NCBI RefSeq assembly: GCF_007860015.1
Contig: NZ_SJPS01000011.1
Span: 1-64,000 of the forward strand
Direction of reading: 5' to 3'
Source: Bythopirellula polymerisocia
Lineage (GTDB): Bacteria; Planctomycetota; Planctomycetia; Pirellulales; Lacipirellulaceae
DNA length: 64,000 nucleotides
Below the pieces are notes generated by a model. It worked only from the letters and a program-made list of their open reading frames with translations, made no database searches and had not been told where the DNA came from. Below are positions 54,501 through 63,479 of this stretch, in pieces (the first letter of the stretch is position 1; every line of letters begins with the position of its first letter). The position numbers were made by a program, and so were the translations under genes.

Positions 54501-55340
54501 ATGCCAACTCTTCCCCACATTCTAATGTGCCCACCAGTGCACTATGGTATCGAATACGAAATCAATCCCTGGATGAGTACAGCGCGGCAGTCGAATCACA
54601 AGTTGGCTTGCGTTCAATGGGAATCACTACGACAGATACTTCTTGACACGGGTGCTCAAGTTTCTGAGGTATCACCAGTCGCGGGACTCCCTGATCTGGT
54701 ATTCACCGCCAACGCGGCGATAGTCTTCGGTCAGCGGGCAGTGTTGGCACGGTTTAAGCATGAGCAACGACAAGGGGAAGAACCTCACTTCCGAAGCTGG
54801 CTCGAAGAGCACGGCTGGCAAGTCGACGAGTCGCCGGAAGATTTCTCGTTCGAGGGGGCCGGCGATGCTCTCTTCTGCGGTGACACCCTCTATGCCGGCT
54901 ACCGCCAGCGCAGCGACGCGAGCGGCCATCAGCAAATCGGCGAAATGCTTGGGGTGCGAGTGCTCCCCTTGGAATTGGTCGATGCTTACTACTACCACCT
55001 CGATACCTGCTTTTGCCCTCTTTCTCCAGAAGAGGCAATCTATTTTCCCGCCGCCTTCGACGACTATGGCCAGCGGGTATTGGCCAAGTCGATACCCAAA
55101 TTACATGCCGTTGAAGAAAGCGAAGCGCGAAGCTTTGCGTGCAACGCGGTGGTGGTGGGAAAGACCGTGGTCACCAACTCGGGATGCCCCAAGCTGCACG
55201 CTCTGCTGCGATCTTTCGGCTATGATCCCATTGAGACACCGCTGAGTGAATTTGTGAAGGCAGGTGGAAGTGCGAAATGCCTGACGTTGCGGCTCGATGG
55301 AGAGGAAGCGGCAGGCTGGAAGGGGCAGAGTGGATCCTGA
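54501..55340 (+). CDS. ArgZ-like arginine dihydrolase (guanidino-group modifying enzyme family)
   Basis: 279 residues of the amidinotransferase/DDAH pentein fold. The residues expected for catalysis are present: Asn71 in VFTAN, Glu118 and Asp122 in FEGAGD, His166 in YYYHLDT and Cys260 in GGSAKC. In Synechocystis ArgZ, as I recall, the Asn at this position distinguishes the dihydrolase (arginine to ornithine, ammonia and CO2) from arginine deiminase. The gene follows the LOR/SDH gene by 24 bp, the product ornithine being the substrate of that enzyme. Agmatine or dimethylarginine cannot be excluded as substrates. Confidence 0.8.
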   Translation: MPTLPHILMCPPVHYGIEYEINPWMSTARQSNHKLACVQWESLRQILLDTGAQVSEVSPVAGLPDLVFTANAAIVFGQRAVLARFKHEQRQGEEPHFRSWLEEHGWQVDESPEDFSFEGAGDALFCGDTLYAGYRQRSDASGHQQIGEMLGVRVLPLELVDAYYYHLDTCFCPLSPEEAIYFPAAFDDYGQRVLAKSIPKLHAVEESEARSFACNAVVVGKTVVTNSGCPKLHALLRSFGYDPIETPLSEFVKAGGSAKCLTLRLDGEEAAGWKGQSGS

Positions 55341-55688
55341 CTCGCTAAACAGAAGCATGGATTCTCAAATCAACTAGATCGTTACCGTTCATCGCAAGAA
55401 ATTAAGTCGTTGTACGGCCAACGCTCGTGAGCCCAATTGCGATTGCTCCTTGGTATGAGAAGTGTTTGTTCCACACTTCACTGCCAGGATCGCACCGGTT
55501 CAAATGCAGCGGACCAATCGATGGTTCAATGTTGGTCAGAGGACGATTCGTGCTAAGCGATCGCGTAAGAAGTCGAACGCTGGGGCGACTCATATTTAAT
55601 TTCAAGTAGTTCCTTGAAAGCGATAGCCACCAATTTCACAATAATTACTCGCAAACCACGAATAGCAGCCAACCTGACCATGTTGCAT
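55341..55688. other. Intergenic region after the ArgZ-like gene
   Basis: 348 bp between convergent genes, with no RNA gene or promoter I can support. Short frames here are chance. Confidence 0.4.
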
Positions 55689-56180
55689 TCAAATCACCAC
55701 CGGCTTCCCCAGTGCCCGGCGTAAGGGCACAAGCTGTCCGGCGTGCATCATACTATGCGTAGCGATCAGAACGTAGACGTGACCAGCGCTGGGGAACATC
55801 GATCGAAAGTGTTCAGGCGCGGGCTTGTCGAGATCCTCTTCGGAAACGTTGGCGATGGCTGCTTTCGTCGCTTCGTGAACTTTGTCGAAGAGATCCAAGT
55901 ACTCCTGCTTCGTGCAAAAGTTGGCAGGATTGTCGTCGGCAACGGTCTCTTTGCTATGCTTTTCCGCAAAACCAGAAGGCAATTCGACGGACGAACCGGG
56001 AGAAAGAGACTCAAGCAATTGCTTTTCCGAGTTAATCAGATGCCCCAATTGCCAGGCGACATGGTTGCAGCCTTCACCCGGTCGTTTCATTAGGTCTGCA
56101 TCGCTCAGATCTTCCAGATACTTTGAGAGAACCATGGAACTGGTATCGAGTGTGGCACAAAGAGCATCTTTGACATTCAT
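55689..56180 (-). CDS. DinB-fold protein
   Basis: 163 residues of a four-helix bundle, DinB/YfiT type, with the metal triad His47 (WQLGHL), His142 and His146 (THSMMHAGQ). Other helices are DALCATLDTSSMVLSKYLEDL and DLFDKVHEATKAAIANV. Family members include mycothiol- or bacillithiol-dependent transferases and many proteins of unknown role; the thiol cofactor in this lineage is unknown. Single gene on the minus strand. Confidence 0.82.
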   Translation of the reverse strand: MNVKDALCATLDTSSMVLSKYLEDLSDADLMKRPGEGCNHVAWQLGHLINSEKQLLESLSPGSSVELPSGFAEKHSKETVADDNPANFCTKQEYLDLFDKVHEATKAAIANVSEEDLDKPAPEHFRSMFPSAGHVYVLIATHSMMHAGQLVPLRRALGKPVVI

Positions 56181-56462
56181 GATAGATTCTACCTCAATCG
56201 CAAGGGAGTTGATTTGCTAGCAAGACATGAAGGGCTATCCTACTACAGAAAAAAAGTATACACGCCCGCAACGGCAGGTCGCAACCAAGCAATTTAAGTG
56301 GTGGAAACGGAGTTAACAGAGATTGAACTAGATATTCGGATGCTAGTGAATATTTTCGCTCCTCTTCTTAAATTCGCGGCAGTATCCATACTCCTCTGTT
56401 GGCTCTGCGACTTCCTGTGCGAAAATATTGCTCCCCGCCGAATAGGTGCGGTAATCGATCGT

Positions 56463-57608
56463 TTATTGCCGGCGGAAGAGGGCTTGCCGCAGTTCTTCCT
56501 CGAAGGTGGCGCTGGTTTCAAGCACCGCGCGGAATTCGTCTTTGCCGAGCGCATAAAAGACGCTCGGCTCCCGGGCGACGATGGTGGCATTTCGTGGTTC
56601 GTCGGTAATGAGTGCGGCCTCGCCAAAGTACTGCCCTTGGTTCAATTCGGCCACCTTCTGATCCCCGGTGCCATCATTGATCAAGACATCGACGCTGCCT
56701 GTGCGGATTAGATAGAACAGGTCTCCAGCATCTCCCTGGCGGATGATCGCTTCGCCAGACTGAGCCTCATGGACCATCATTTGATCGGCCACCTCGGCCA
56801 ACGTATTGGGTGTCAAGTCCGCAAACAATGGGAACTCTTTGAGGAATTCGCAGATTACTGATGTTTCTTGAACCGCCACGTCGGACTTGATTTTTCCATC
56901 CACCATGTTCACGATACGATCGGCAACGTCCAGGATGCGGTTGTCGTGGGTCACCATAATAATTGTGCAACCTTCGTCGCGAGCCAGCTCCTGGAATAGG
57001 GTAACCACTTCGCGCCCCGACTTCTCGTCGAGTGCTGCTGTGGGCTCATCGGCCAGGATCAGCTTGGGCTTGTGGACCAATCCGCGGGCGATGGCCACAC
57101 GCTGCTTCTGCCCGCCAGAGAGACTCTTGGGTTTATAGTGGATACGATGGCCCAATCCGAGACGTGTAAGCAGCGAATTGATTCGTCCTTCTGCGATCAT
57201 GGGGTCGAGTCCAACCAACTCAGCAGCCATGTTGACGTTCTGGTAGGCAGTGAGAGATTCAAACAGGTTATGGGCTTGAAAGATGAAGCCCATTTCTTTG
57301 CGAATACGCACAATTAGGTCTCGGTCAGCACCGCACAGTTCATTTCCAAGAACTTTGAGACTTCCCTCCTGGACGGTGCGCAGGGTGCCAATGAGCGTGA
57401 GGAGTGTTGTTTTGCCCGATCCGGATGGCCCGGTCATGATCACGATCTCACCACGGCGCACTTCCAAGTTGTTTTCGTAGAGAGCCTGTTTGCGGAGTTC
57501 GCCCTCGCCAAAAAAATGATTGAGGGCCTGGACTTTCACCGTCTTCGGCATTTGGATGCCGCCGGTGAATGCTCCACTGGTTGCTGGAATGGTCGTTTGT
57601 GAAGTCAT
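56463..57608 (-). CDS. DevA-like ABC ATPase fused to a cyclic-nucleotide-binding domain
   Basis: 381 residues. The N-terminal ABC domain (about 20-245) has Walker A GPSGSGKT (60-67), Q-loop QAHNLF, signature LSGGQ (163-167), Walker B LILADE and a switch His221. From about residue 253 a cNMP-binding domain follows: LFADLTPNTLAEVADQMM, GEAIIRQGDAGDLFYLIRTGSVDVL, and the phosphate-binding cassette FGEAALITDEPRN with Glu330 and Arg339 that contact the phosphate and ribose in classical cAMP domains. Ligand-binding may therefore be retained. It is the last gene of the exporter operon, 48 bp after permease 2. Confidence 0.88.
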   Translation of the reverse strand: MTSQTTIPATSGAFTGGIQMPKTVKVQALNHFFGEGELRKQALYENNLEVRRGEIVIMTGPSGSGKTTLLTLIGTLRTVQEGSLKVLGNELCGADRDLIVRIRKEMGFIFQAHNLFESLTAYQNVNMAAELVGLDPMIAEGRINSLLTRLGLGHRIHYKPKSLSGGQKQRVAIARGLVHKPKLILADEPTAALDEKSGREVVTLFQELARDEGCTIIMVTHDNRILDVADRIVNMVDGKIKSDVAVQETSVICEFLKEFPLFADLTPNTLAEVADQMMVHEAQSGEAIIRQGDAGDLFYLIRTGSVDVLINDGTGDQKVAELNQGQYFGEAALITDEPRNATIVAREPSVFYALGKDEFRAVLETSATFEEELRQALFRRQ

Positions 57609-57656
57609 GGCACAGTGTTTGTGGGGTTATCTAGGAATGGCAAAGGCACAAGATGT

Positions 57657-58850
57657 TTAGAACAAGCTCGCTGGATCGGCTGATAATAGCTTTCTTACTG
57701 CCAGCATGCCTGATGCTACACACATCGCAATAGTAAGGATAAAAACTAACAACATGGAAGGCGCGGACATCACCATCAAGAGGCCTGTCTGCTCAGAAAG
57801 CCATGAATACATGACTGCACTAACCGCACTTCCGGGTATGAAACCTACGACGGCCAGCAAGATAGCCTCGGTGAGAATCAGAAATATAAAGTAGCGCGCG
57901 GTGTAACCCATGGCTTTGAGCGTGGCGAACTCGGCCATGTGATCGGCGATATCCGAATAGATCACCTGGTAGCAAATAACCATGCCGACGATAAAGCCGA
58001 TGATTTTACCTGCCATGAAGATTGTGCCAATAGGAGTGCTCTTGTCCCAGAAGCCGATTTCATCCTTACGGAACTTTTCGCGTGTCAGCACTTGGACATC
58101 CTTGTCGATCGTCTGTTCGATACGTGCGCGTACCTCTTCGACATCGGCATCGGGTAGCACATCGATGATCCCAATATCGACTACATCGAGAGGATTTCCC
58201 GTGCGCACGCGATGGGGGAAGAACTTGGCAAAGTTTTCGGCGCTCATTACGAGGTTGCCGTCATGGGCAAAGTCGGTTCCCAATTCAAACTTCCCCACCA
58301 AAGAGATCTGCTTGTCGGCTAGTTCCACGTGTTCCTGAGCCAGCGCATCATCGTCATCATAAGGGAAGGGGAACTTGCTGCGTTTGCTTTTACCGTCTAT
58401 CAGAGCCGTTCCCTGGGATCTTAGACGTAGGAGATGCTGATTGACTGCGTCCAAGTCAAAGACCGGATCATCAAGGTAGAAACCGATCGACCGGAGGGGA
58501 AAGCCGCGATTTCCCATGCCATTTTCCATGCGTCGCAATACCGAAGTCGTGAGTTCGGTATATAAAGGGTAGGCCCCTTGGACCCCGGAGCATGAGCGAG
58601 CCTGATTGAGCCGAGAAATCGGGAATCGTTTTTCGGAAGCGAGTGTGAACTTTGCCTTGCTTATAAGAAAAATGTCACCCTCAAGATCGTCGATTAATTT
58701 GACCTGGCTATCAAAGAGCGCATTCTGAAAACCCACCTGAGTAAACATCAATAGTACAGCAAACGCGATGCCACAGATCGCCACCACGAGTCGACGCCAG
58801 TCGTGCGTCAGGTTCTTCCAAGCCAGTGGTGTTTTGCCGAAGGATTTCAT
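57657..58850 (-). CDS. DevC-type ABC permease 2
   Basis: 397-residue permease of the FtsX/MacB-like class, with an N-terminal helix (LVVAICGIAFAVLLMFTQVGFQNALF) and three C-terminal ones (GTIFMAGKIIGFIVGMVICYQVIYSDI, FIFLILTEAILLAVVGFIPGSAVSAV, LLVFILTIAMCVASGML), with a periplasmic domain between. It begins KTPLAWKNL like its neighbour, so the two arose by duplication. In cyanobacteria DevBCA exports heterocyst glycolipids with TolC. Permease 1 ends 16 bp upstream. Cargo unknown. Confidence 0.88.
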   Translation of the reverse strand: MKSFGKTPLAWKNLTHDWRRLVVAICGIAFAVLLMFTQVGFQNALFDSQVKLIDDLEGDIFLISKAKFTLASEKRFPISRLNQARSCSGVQGAYPLYTELTTSVLRRMENGMGNRGFPLRSIGFYLDDPVFDLDAVNQHLLRLRSQGTALIDGKSKRSKFPFPYDDDDALAQEHVELADKQISLVGKFELGTDFAHDGNLVMSAENFAKFFPHRVRTGNPLDVVDIGIIDVLPDADVEEVRARIEQTIDKDVQVLTREKFRKDEIGFWDKSTPIGTIFMAGKIIGFIVGMVICYQVIYSDIADHMAEFATLKAMGYTARYFIFLILTEAILLAVVGFIPGSAVSAVMYSWLSEQTGLLMVMSAPSMLLVFILTIAMCVASGMLAVRKLLSADPASLF

Positions 58851-58866
58851 CTGAAAACATTGAGTG

Positions 58867-60126
58867 TCAAAATAGGTCCGCAGGATCTGCTTGATACAGT
58901 TTCCGCAAGGCTGCTAATCCAGAGAGTACGCACATGGTGATTGCCAGCGCCAATACCAATGCAGCGATACCAGGGGTCATGTTCATTGGCATGCCCGAGA
59001 GTTTCTCGACCAGACGGTAGAGTCCCCAGGACACGATAATCGAAGGGATGTATCCTACCACCGCCAGCAGAACAGCCTGCAGCAGGACGACTTTGGTCAA
59101 GTACTTCGCTCCATAGCCCATGGCTTTCAGGGTCGCGTACTCGCCCATCATGTTGGCGATGTCCGTCGACAGCACTTGATAAACGATTGCCACTCCTACA
59201 AAGAGCGCTACCCACACACCCAGCGTAAAAATCTGACCCAAAGGGGTCTCATGAACCCAGCGATGTTCTTCGCGGTCCAGGGCTTGTTGGCGGGTCAAAA
59301 TCTCTACGTCGGTATTCGTGAGTGCCGCTGCTGTGAGTGAAAAAGTAGATTTCTCATCTCTAGAAGGAATTCCATAAATACTCAGCAGTTTTTGACGCAC
59401 TAATTCGGCTTCTGAAGGATCCTTGAGCTTGATCAATCCAAAGTTTACATCATCAATAGTTTGCCAGGGACATGCCCGCACATAGCCTTCTGGGTTGGTA
59501 AGGCAGGCCCCGTTGGATGCCATACCAGTCCCCAGTTCAAAGAGGCCTACAATACGAACTCGGTGGGGTCCCAAGGTTGTTTCGACGCCGATATCTGTCT
59601 CACTGAATTTCTCATCGTCCGCTGGGCCATATTCGCTCTTCGATTTCACATCCACCAGTACAAACGTAGAATCCGAGAGCTTGCGGGCTTCATCATTAAT
59701 TTCCTGACGGTTAAAGACTGGGTCTTTGGGGTCGGTTCCCATGGTAATAATGGCACGCCAATCACCTTCTTCCTCTATCGCTTCAGAAGTTTTGGCTGAT
59801 TCGACTGCTGGAACAGAGGCAGGAGCTTGCCATTCACTCAGTCCCAGATAGAACGACCGCGCCTCAGCCACTTCGGATAGTGAAGCTGCCTGCAACACGC
59901 GTGAACGTGGGAAGGATCGAGCCTCTGTGAGATGCAGGTAGGCGGGGGAGCGCAGCATTAGATCAAATTCGAGAGCGTCATATATTTGAGTGGCGGTATG
60001 AATAATGCCCCCCAAAAATCCCAGCTGCATGAAAATTAGAATGACAGCAAAGCTCACCCCAGCCACGCCAATAGACGTGCGGACTTTGTTATGAACAAGA
60101 TTCTTCCATGCAAGGGGGGTTTTCAT
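58867..60126 (-). CDS. DevC-type ABC permease 1
   Basis: 419-residue permease paralogous to the 397-residue one downstream: both open KTPLAWKNL, carry a helix of the type IGVAGVSFAVILIFMQLGFLGGII and end with GMPMNMTPGIAALVLALAITMCVLSGL-like helices. The periplasmic loop is longer, with an acidic stretch (KTSEAIEEEGDW). Two separate permeases suggest a heterodimer instead of the DevC homodimer. It follows the membrane fusion protein gene by 72 bp. Confidence 0.88.
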   Translation of the reverse strand: MKTPLAWKNLVHNKVRTSIGVAGVSFAVILIFMQLGFLGGIIHTATQIYDALEFDLMLRSPAYLHLTEARSFPRSRVLQAASLSEVAEARSFYLGLSEWQAPASVPAVESAKTSEAIEEEGDWRAIITMGTDPKDPVFNRQEINDEARKLSDSTFVLVDVKSKSEYGPADDEKFSETDIGVETTLGPHRVRIVGLFELGTGMASNGACLTNPEGYVRACPWQTIDDVNFGLIKLKDPSEAELVRQKLLSIYGIPSRDEKSTFSLTAAALTNTDVEILTRQQALDREEHRWVHETPLGQIFTLGVWVALFVGVAIVYQVLSTDIANMMGEYATLKAMGYGAKYLTKVVLLQAVLLAVVGYIPSIIVSWGLYRLVEKLSGMPMNMTPGIAALVLALAITMCVLSGLAALRKLYQADPADLF

Positions 60127-60198
60127 GGATTCGCATTGCCGTCATGCCCAAACCAGGTTTTGACTTGTATCGCAGATTGGATCGTCCCTGGGTAATCG

Positions 60199-61542
60199 TT
60201 AATTGTTCTCTCGAGAGTGAGGTCTTTCATTGGATTTGGAACTGGAGGTCCTGTCGGAAGCAGTGACTGAGGCACTATCTAGCCTGCCAAATTCCACGGT
60301 CGGTTCCAGCCCCACAAGTCGTGAGAGGGCATGATTCGCGTCCGGATCATCGATGGCAATCCGCACATCGACGACGCTGCGATCGGCTGGAGCCAATGGG
60401 TTTCGACTTGCCAAACCAGGCGATCCGATGACGCCTCCAATCTGTACTATGTGCCCAGGGATCCCACCTGTACGCTCGTTAGTCTGGGGGTCAATTCGGT
60501 CGGCATACTCTCCTGATAGTGAAGGACTATGAATTGTGGCTGGTTGGTTGATTTTGAGATTCTTGACGTCTGCCTCGTAAACCTCGGCGATACAGACCAT
60601 CTGTCGGAGGTCTCCCAACTGCATGATGGGCGTTTGAGTGATGAACTCACCGGGCTGTAAATATGTCTTCAAGACAGTGTAAGGGCCACGGTCCTCGGTA
60701 GAACCAGTCTTGTGATCGGCTTTGCTCTCAACGCTCAGCACGTCCTTCAGAGAGTCCGGAGAAACATGAGGAGATAGAAGCACCGATCTTTTAAGGGTCT
60801 CCTTGGCGACCTCGATTTCCTGGTTGATCGCCTGCTCCTCATATTTTTGATCAAGTTGTTTGAGTGAAAGGTTTGCTACCGAGATATTTGCTTCCGCGGC
60901 AGTGACGGCCTTCTCAGCAGCTTCTTTGGTGGTGTCGTAACTATCGTTCGCAATATGGTAATCCGCCAAGGCTGTGTCCATCTCGTTGCGTTGTTTTCTC
61001 AGTTGGTAGTCCGTCACGAGATCAGGGTCATCTGCATGCAATGTTTCGAGGCGAATGAGATTCTCATTGGCAAGCATGCTGGCGGTTTCCAACGAACGGA
61101 GTTTGTCCTCTTGCAGTTCGAGTTCTCTAAGCTTGGCTTTTGCCTGGGCCAGAGAAGCTTCAGCTTGTGCTTTTTGGGCTACGGCAACAGCGATTTGATG
61201 TGTGCGGTTTTTCTCAGCGAGATCTTTTTTCTTTATTAGAGCGTTGAGTTGGGCCTTGCCGAGGTCAAAGCTACTGAGAAGCCCTAAAATCCCGTTAGCA
61301 GGCACCTGTTGGTTTACTGTGACATCAGGATCGAGAAGCATCAAGCGTTCCCCAGGAACCGCACTCACCGAAATAATTCCCGAGGCAGGTTCGATTCGCC
61401 CCAAGGCGTAGATTGAACGCGACTGCTGATCGGAGGTAGAAGACTGGTTCGACTTGCTTTGAAAGCAACCAACAACCAACAAGCAGGCCAACACTGTCAA
61501 GAACAGCATTCCAACCTGGTTACTCTTGTATTGTGCGCGCAT
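60199..61542 (-). CDS. DevB-type HlyD-family membrane fusion protein (lipoprotein)
   Basis: I start at the ATG at 61542 (447 residues); the frame is open 58 codons further without family features. The N-terminus has a lipoprotein-type signal (FLTVLACLLVVGC). Next are a biotinyl-lipoyl-like strand (YALGRIEPASGIISVSAVPGERLM), a long coiled-coil hairpin (about residues 100-245; Lys/Ala/Glu-rich, e.g. AQAEASLAQAKAKLRELELQ), and a beta-barrel domain with EFITQTPIMQLGDLRQMVCIAEVYEADVKNLKINQPATI. It bridges the permeases and an outer-membrane channel that is not encoded here. First gene of the operon. Confidence 0.88.
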   Translation of the reverse strand: MRAQYKSNQVGMLFLTVLACLLVVGCFQSKSNQSSTSDQQSRSIYALGRIEPASGIISVSAVPGERLMLLDPDVTVNQQVPANGILGLLSSFDLGKAQLNALIKKKDLAEKNRTHQIAVAVAQKAQAEASLAQAKAKLRELELQEDKLRSLETASMLANENLIRLETLHADDPDLVTDYQLRKQRNEMDTALADYHIANDSYDTTKEAAEKAVTAAEANISVANLSLKQLDQKYEEQAINQEIEVAKETLKRSVLLSPHVSPDSLKDVLSVESKADHKTGSTEDRGPYTVLKTYLQPGEFITQTPIMQLGDLRQMVCIAEVYEADVKNLKINQPATIHSPSLSGEYADRIDPQTNERTGGIPGHIVQIGGVIGSPGLASRNPLAPADRSVVDVRIAIDDPDANHALSRLVGLEPTVEFGRLDSASVTASDRTSSSKSNERPHSRENN

Positions 61543-61922
61543 TGAAATCCAACTTGTTTGGTAGTCGTAGCAACAGATATGCTTCAGTGGGATACCTGAA
61601 AACGTACTGCGCCAAGGTGATTTGTGCGGAGAAAAGCATGCCAATAATCCAGAATTGCCAGGCCCTGATGGGTAAGTCAAGCAATTGAGGCAATCAGCAA
61701 CAAAGGTTCTCTTCACTCCCCATTATAACCGCAATTTTCGTCTTAATCCTCATCGAGCTCCATTTTGCACCGAAAAATACAATGGCATACTGGATGCTTG
61801 GATCAATCGCCAATCGATTAAGAAATTGTCCTTGAATTCGAAGGGGAGGTAACTACCAGATTCTGCTAGACTTAGGAGGTCGACCGAAGTTCAGGCTTTT
61901 AATAAGAGGGGTGGGTTATTCC
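61543..61922. other. Divergent intergenic region between the exporter operon and the small-gene group
   Basis: 380 bp. It must contain promoters for both sides, but I see no convincing hexamer pair. A GAGGGG ribosome-site-like run lies near 61904. No RNA gene recognised. Confidence 0.4.
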
Positions 61923-62219
61923 ATGCGTCGCATTCTGACATTCCTTTCAGGGGTAATCTGCGGTGGGGCACTTATCTACTTTGCTATGAATTTTCATGTG
62001 ATTCATTCCAGGGAAGGGTACCATTTTGTGCCTAAGGTGCAGGCTCAATTGGCTTCGACCTATGTCGACATCAGAGATTTTCAAGTGGCTGACTGGGCAC
62101 AAAATGCACAGGTCGCTGCCGCCCTCGTGCAAGCCAATCGACGGGATTTACTCGACAACGCCATCAATGACTCACTTAACCAAGGAATCGACCGACTACT
62201 TAATCGGAATCCCCAGTAG
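61923..62219 (+). CDS. Small membrane-anchored protein
   Basis: 98 residues from the ATG at 61923 (GTG at 61911, preceded closely by GAGGGG, is an alternative). One N-terminal membrane helix (ILTFLSGVICGGALIYFAMNF), then a probably periplasmic helical part (ADWAQNAQVAAALVQANRRDLLDNAINDSLNQG). No family recognised. First of three short plus-strand genes upstream of the STAS gene. Confidence 0.65.
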   Translation: MRRILTFLSGVICGGALIYFAMNFHVIHSREGYHFVPKVQAQLASTYVDIRDFQVADWAQNAQVAAALVQANRRDLLDNAINDSLNQGIDRLLNRNPQ

Positions 62220-62466
62220 AATCCGCCCCATCTTCCTCTTGGGAGACGCAAGCCATCATAGAACTGTGCAAATCGTCACTTCCCCCTTTTACTTCAACAG
62301 TCTTACCATCGGCATGATTGCATCATCGCGGTGGAATGCTGGAGTTTTACGGCCCACTCAATCGATAAGTCTCAATGAAGTGGCAGCATCTTTCTGTAGC
62401 TTTACAGTCAGCGAGGAATTCAGCTCAACGAAAGCGTGAAAGAACGCGCTTGGGAAGGACCGTACC

Positions 62467-62754
62467 GTGGAACTCAATCGCAACCAGTATTTTTTTCTGG
62501 GCATTGTGTTTATTCTCGTAGGACTCCAACTACGAATGGTTAGTTCCTATGTTTTGAATGAGCATGCTACTCGATTCCTGGCAGAACGTACTCAATCCTC
62601 TAGCAGCAGTGCCACCATGGTTTCGTTTACCAGTGATGTTGGTGCATTGCCGAAGAAGGTGATCAATCCTCCTGAATGGCTTGGTTGGTGCTTGATCTCC
62701 TTTGGCGCGGTCTTGATTCTCCACAGCATGGCTATGAAAAAGCCTGGCGGATGA
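62467..62754 (+). CDS. Small two-helix membrane protein
   Basis: 95 residues beginning with GTG, preceded by GGGAAGGA at 8 nt. Two membrane helices (about residues 8-28, YFFLGIVFILVGLQLRMVSSY; and about 68-88, WLGWCLISFGAVLILHSMAM) flank a Ser-rich loop (QSSSSSATMVSFTSDVG). Unknown function and unknown family. Confidence 0.65.
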   Translation: MELNRNQYFFLGIVFILVGLQLRMVSSYVLNEHATRFLAERTQSSSSSATMVSFTSDVGALPKKVINPPEWLGWCLISFGAVLILHSMAMKKPGG

Positions 62755-62816
62755 CGGTAGCCAATTTCGGGGCTGTCGCCAGAATTTAGTCCATCCAGAG
62801 ATCGAGAAAGCCACAT

Positions 62817-63284
62817 ATGTATCGCCTACTTGAACACTTGCGCCGATTTTCGAAACTATCGCTCGCTGTGCTGCTTCTATTACCACTTCTGGGTATATCT
62901 CTCTTTGCGAAGGAGAACCACAATTCTGTGCCAAGTGTCTCGGGTCAGTTCAGTCCCAGCAAACACTCAAGGGGTGAGTTTGAAGAATCCAGCAAAATTC
63001 GTATTCGCGAAGGGACTTTGATAGTTGATAAGGGCGGCTACTTTCGCCAAGATGGTGAAGGAGCCACCTTTGTGACCGAGGACAAATATGAATTTGGGGC
63101 ACTGCCGAATCTCAATCTCGAACGCATTGTACGTACATTGAAGAGCTCCGATGAATCTGAAAGTATCCGCTGGAGTGTGAACGGCGTTGTCACGGAATTC
63201 AATGGTCGAAATCACATCCTGATCAGTCGGGCTGTCTACAAGTCATCAGTGCCACCTCCAATTCCCGAGCAAATTGTAAATTGA
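62817..63284 (+). CDS. Small exported protein of unknown function
   Basis: 155 residues with an N-terminal signal or anchor (LSLAVLLLLPLLGISLFA). The mature part is beta-rich: GTLIVDKGGYFRQDGEGATFVTEDKYEFGALPNLNLERIVR and SIRWSVNGVVTEFNGRNHILISRAVYK. No metal or catalytic motif seen. Starts 62 bp after the previous stop. Confidence 0.65.
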   Translation: MYRLLEHLRRFSKLSLAVLLLLPLLGISLFAKENHNSVPSVSGQFSPSKHSRGEFEESSKIRIREGTLIVDKGGYFRQDGEGATFVTEDKYEFGALPNLNLERIVRTLKSSDESESIRWSVNGVVTEFNGRNHILISRAVYKSSVPPPIPEQIVN

Positions 63285-63352
63285 GGCCTTCGTCGACTTA
63301 TGACGGTGTGTTGGTGAGCATACGTTCATGATATGGACTTAGCATGGTCGAC

Positions 63353-63380
63353 TTGACACCTTTCAACGGTGAGATATTAT
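63353..63380 (+). promoter_or_regulatory. Strong sigma70-type promoter of the STAS gene
   Basis: TTGACA (63353-63358), a 16-nt spacer, then TATTAT (63375-63380). The -35 is perfect and the -10 one base off consensus. Expected transcription start is near 63387, at or just before the hairpin below; the untranslated leader would be about 93 nt. Confidence 0.7.
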
Positions 63381-63387
63381 CGCTTGT

Positions 63388-63419
63388 AAAGACATGATTA
63401 CCTTTGGGGTGATGTCTTT
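63388..63419 (+). promoter_or_regulatory. 5' leader stem-loop of the STAS transcript
   Basis: AAAGACAT (63388-63395) pairs perfectly with ATGTCTTT (63412-63419), with a possible inner ACC/GGT pairing. It would be the extreme 5' end of the transcript, followed by TTTTGC. It could stabilise the mRNA, regulate translation or terminate early transcription; the T-run is short. Confidence 0.5.
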
Positions 63420-63479
63420 TGCTACTTTGGTTGCGTGAACTTAAGCCGCACCTAATGCTATATCGCCATCGGATAAATC

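Noticed and set aside
55402..55609. Short overlapping frames on both strands between the ArgZ-like and DinB-fold genes
   Set aside because: No ribosome site, no recognisable pattern, and mutual overlap; chance frames.
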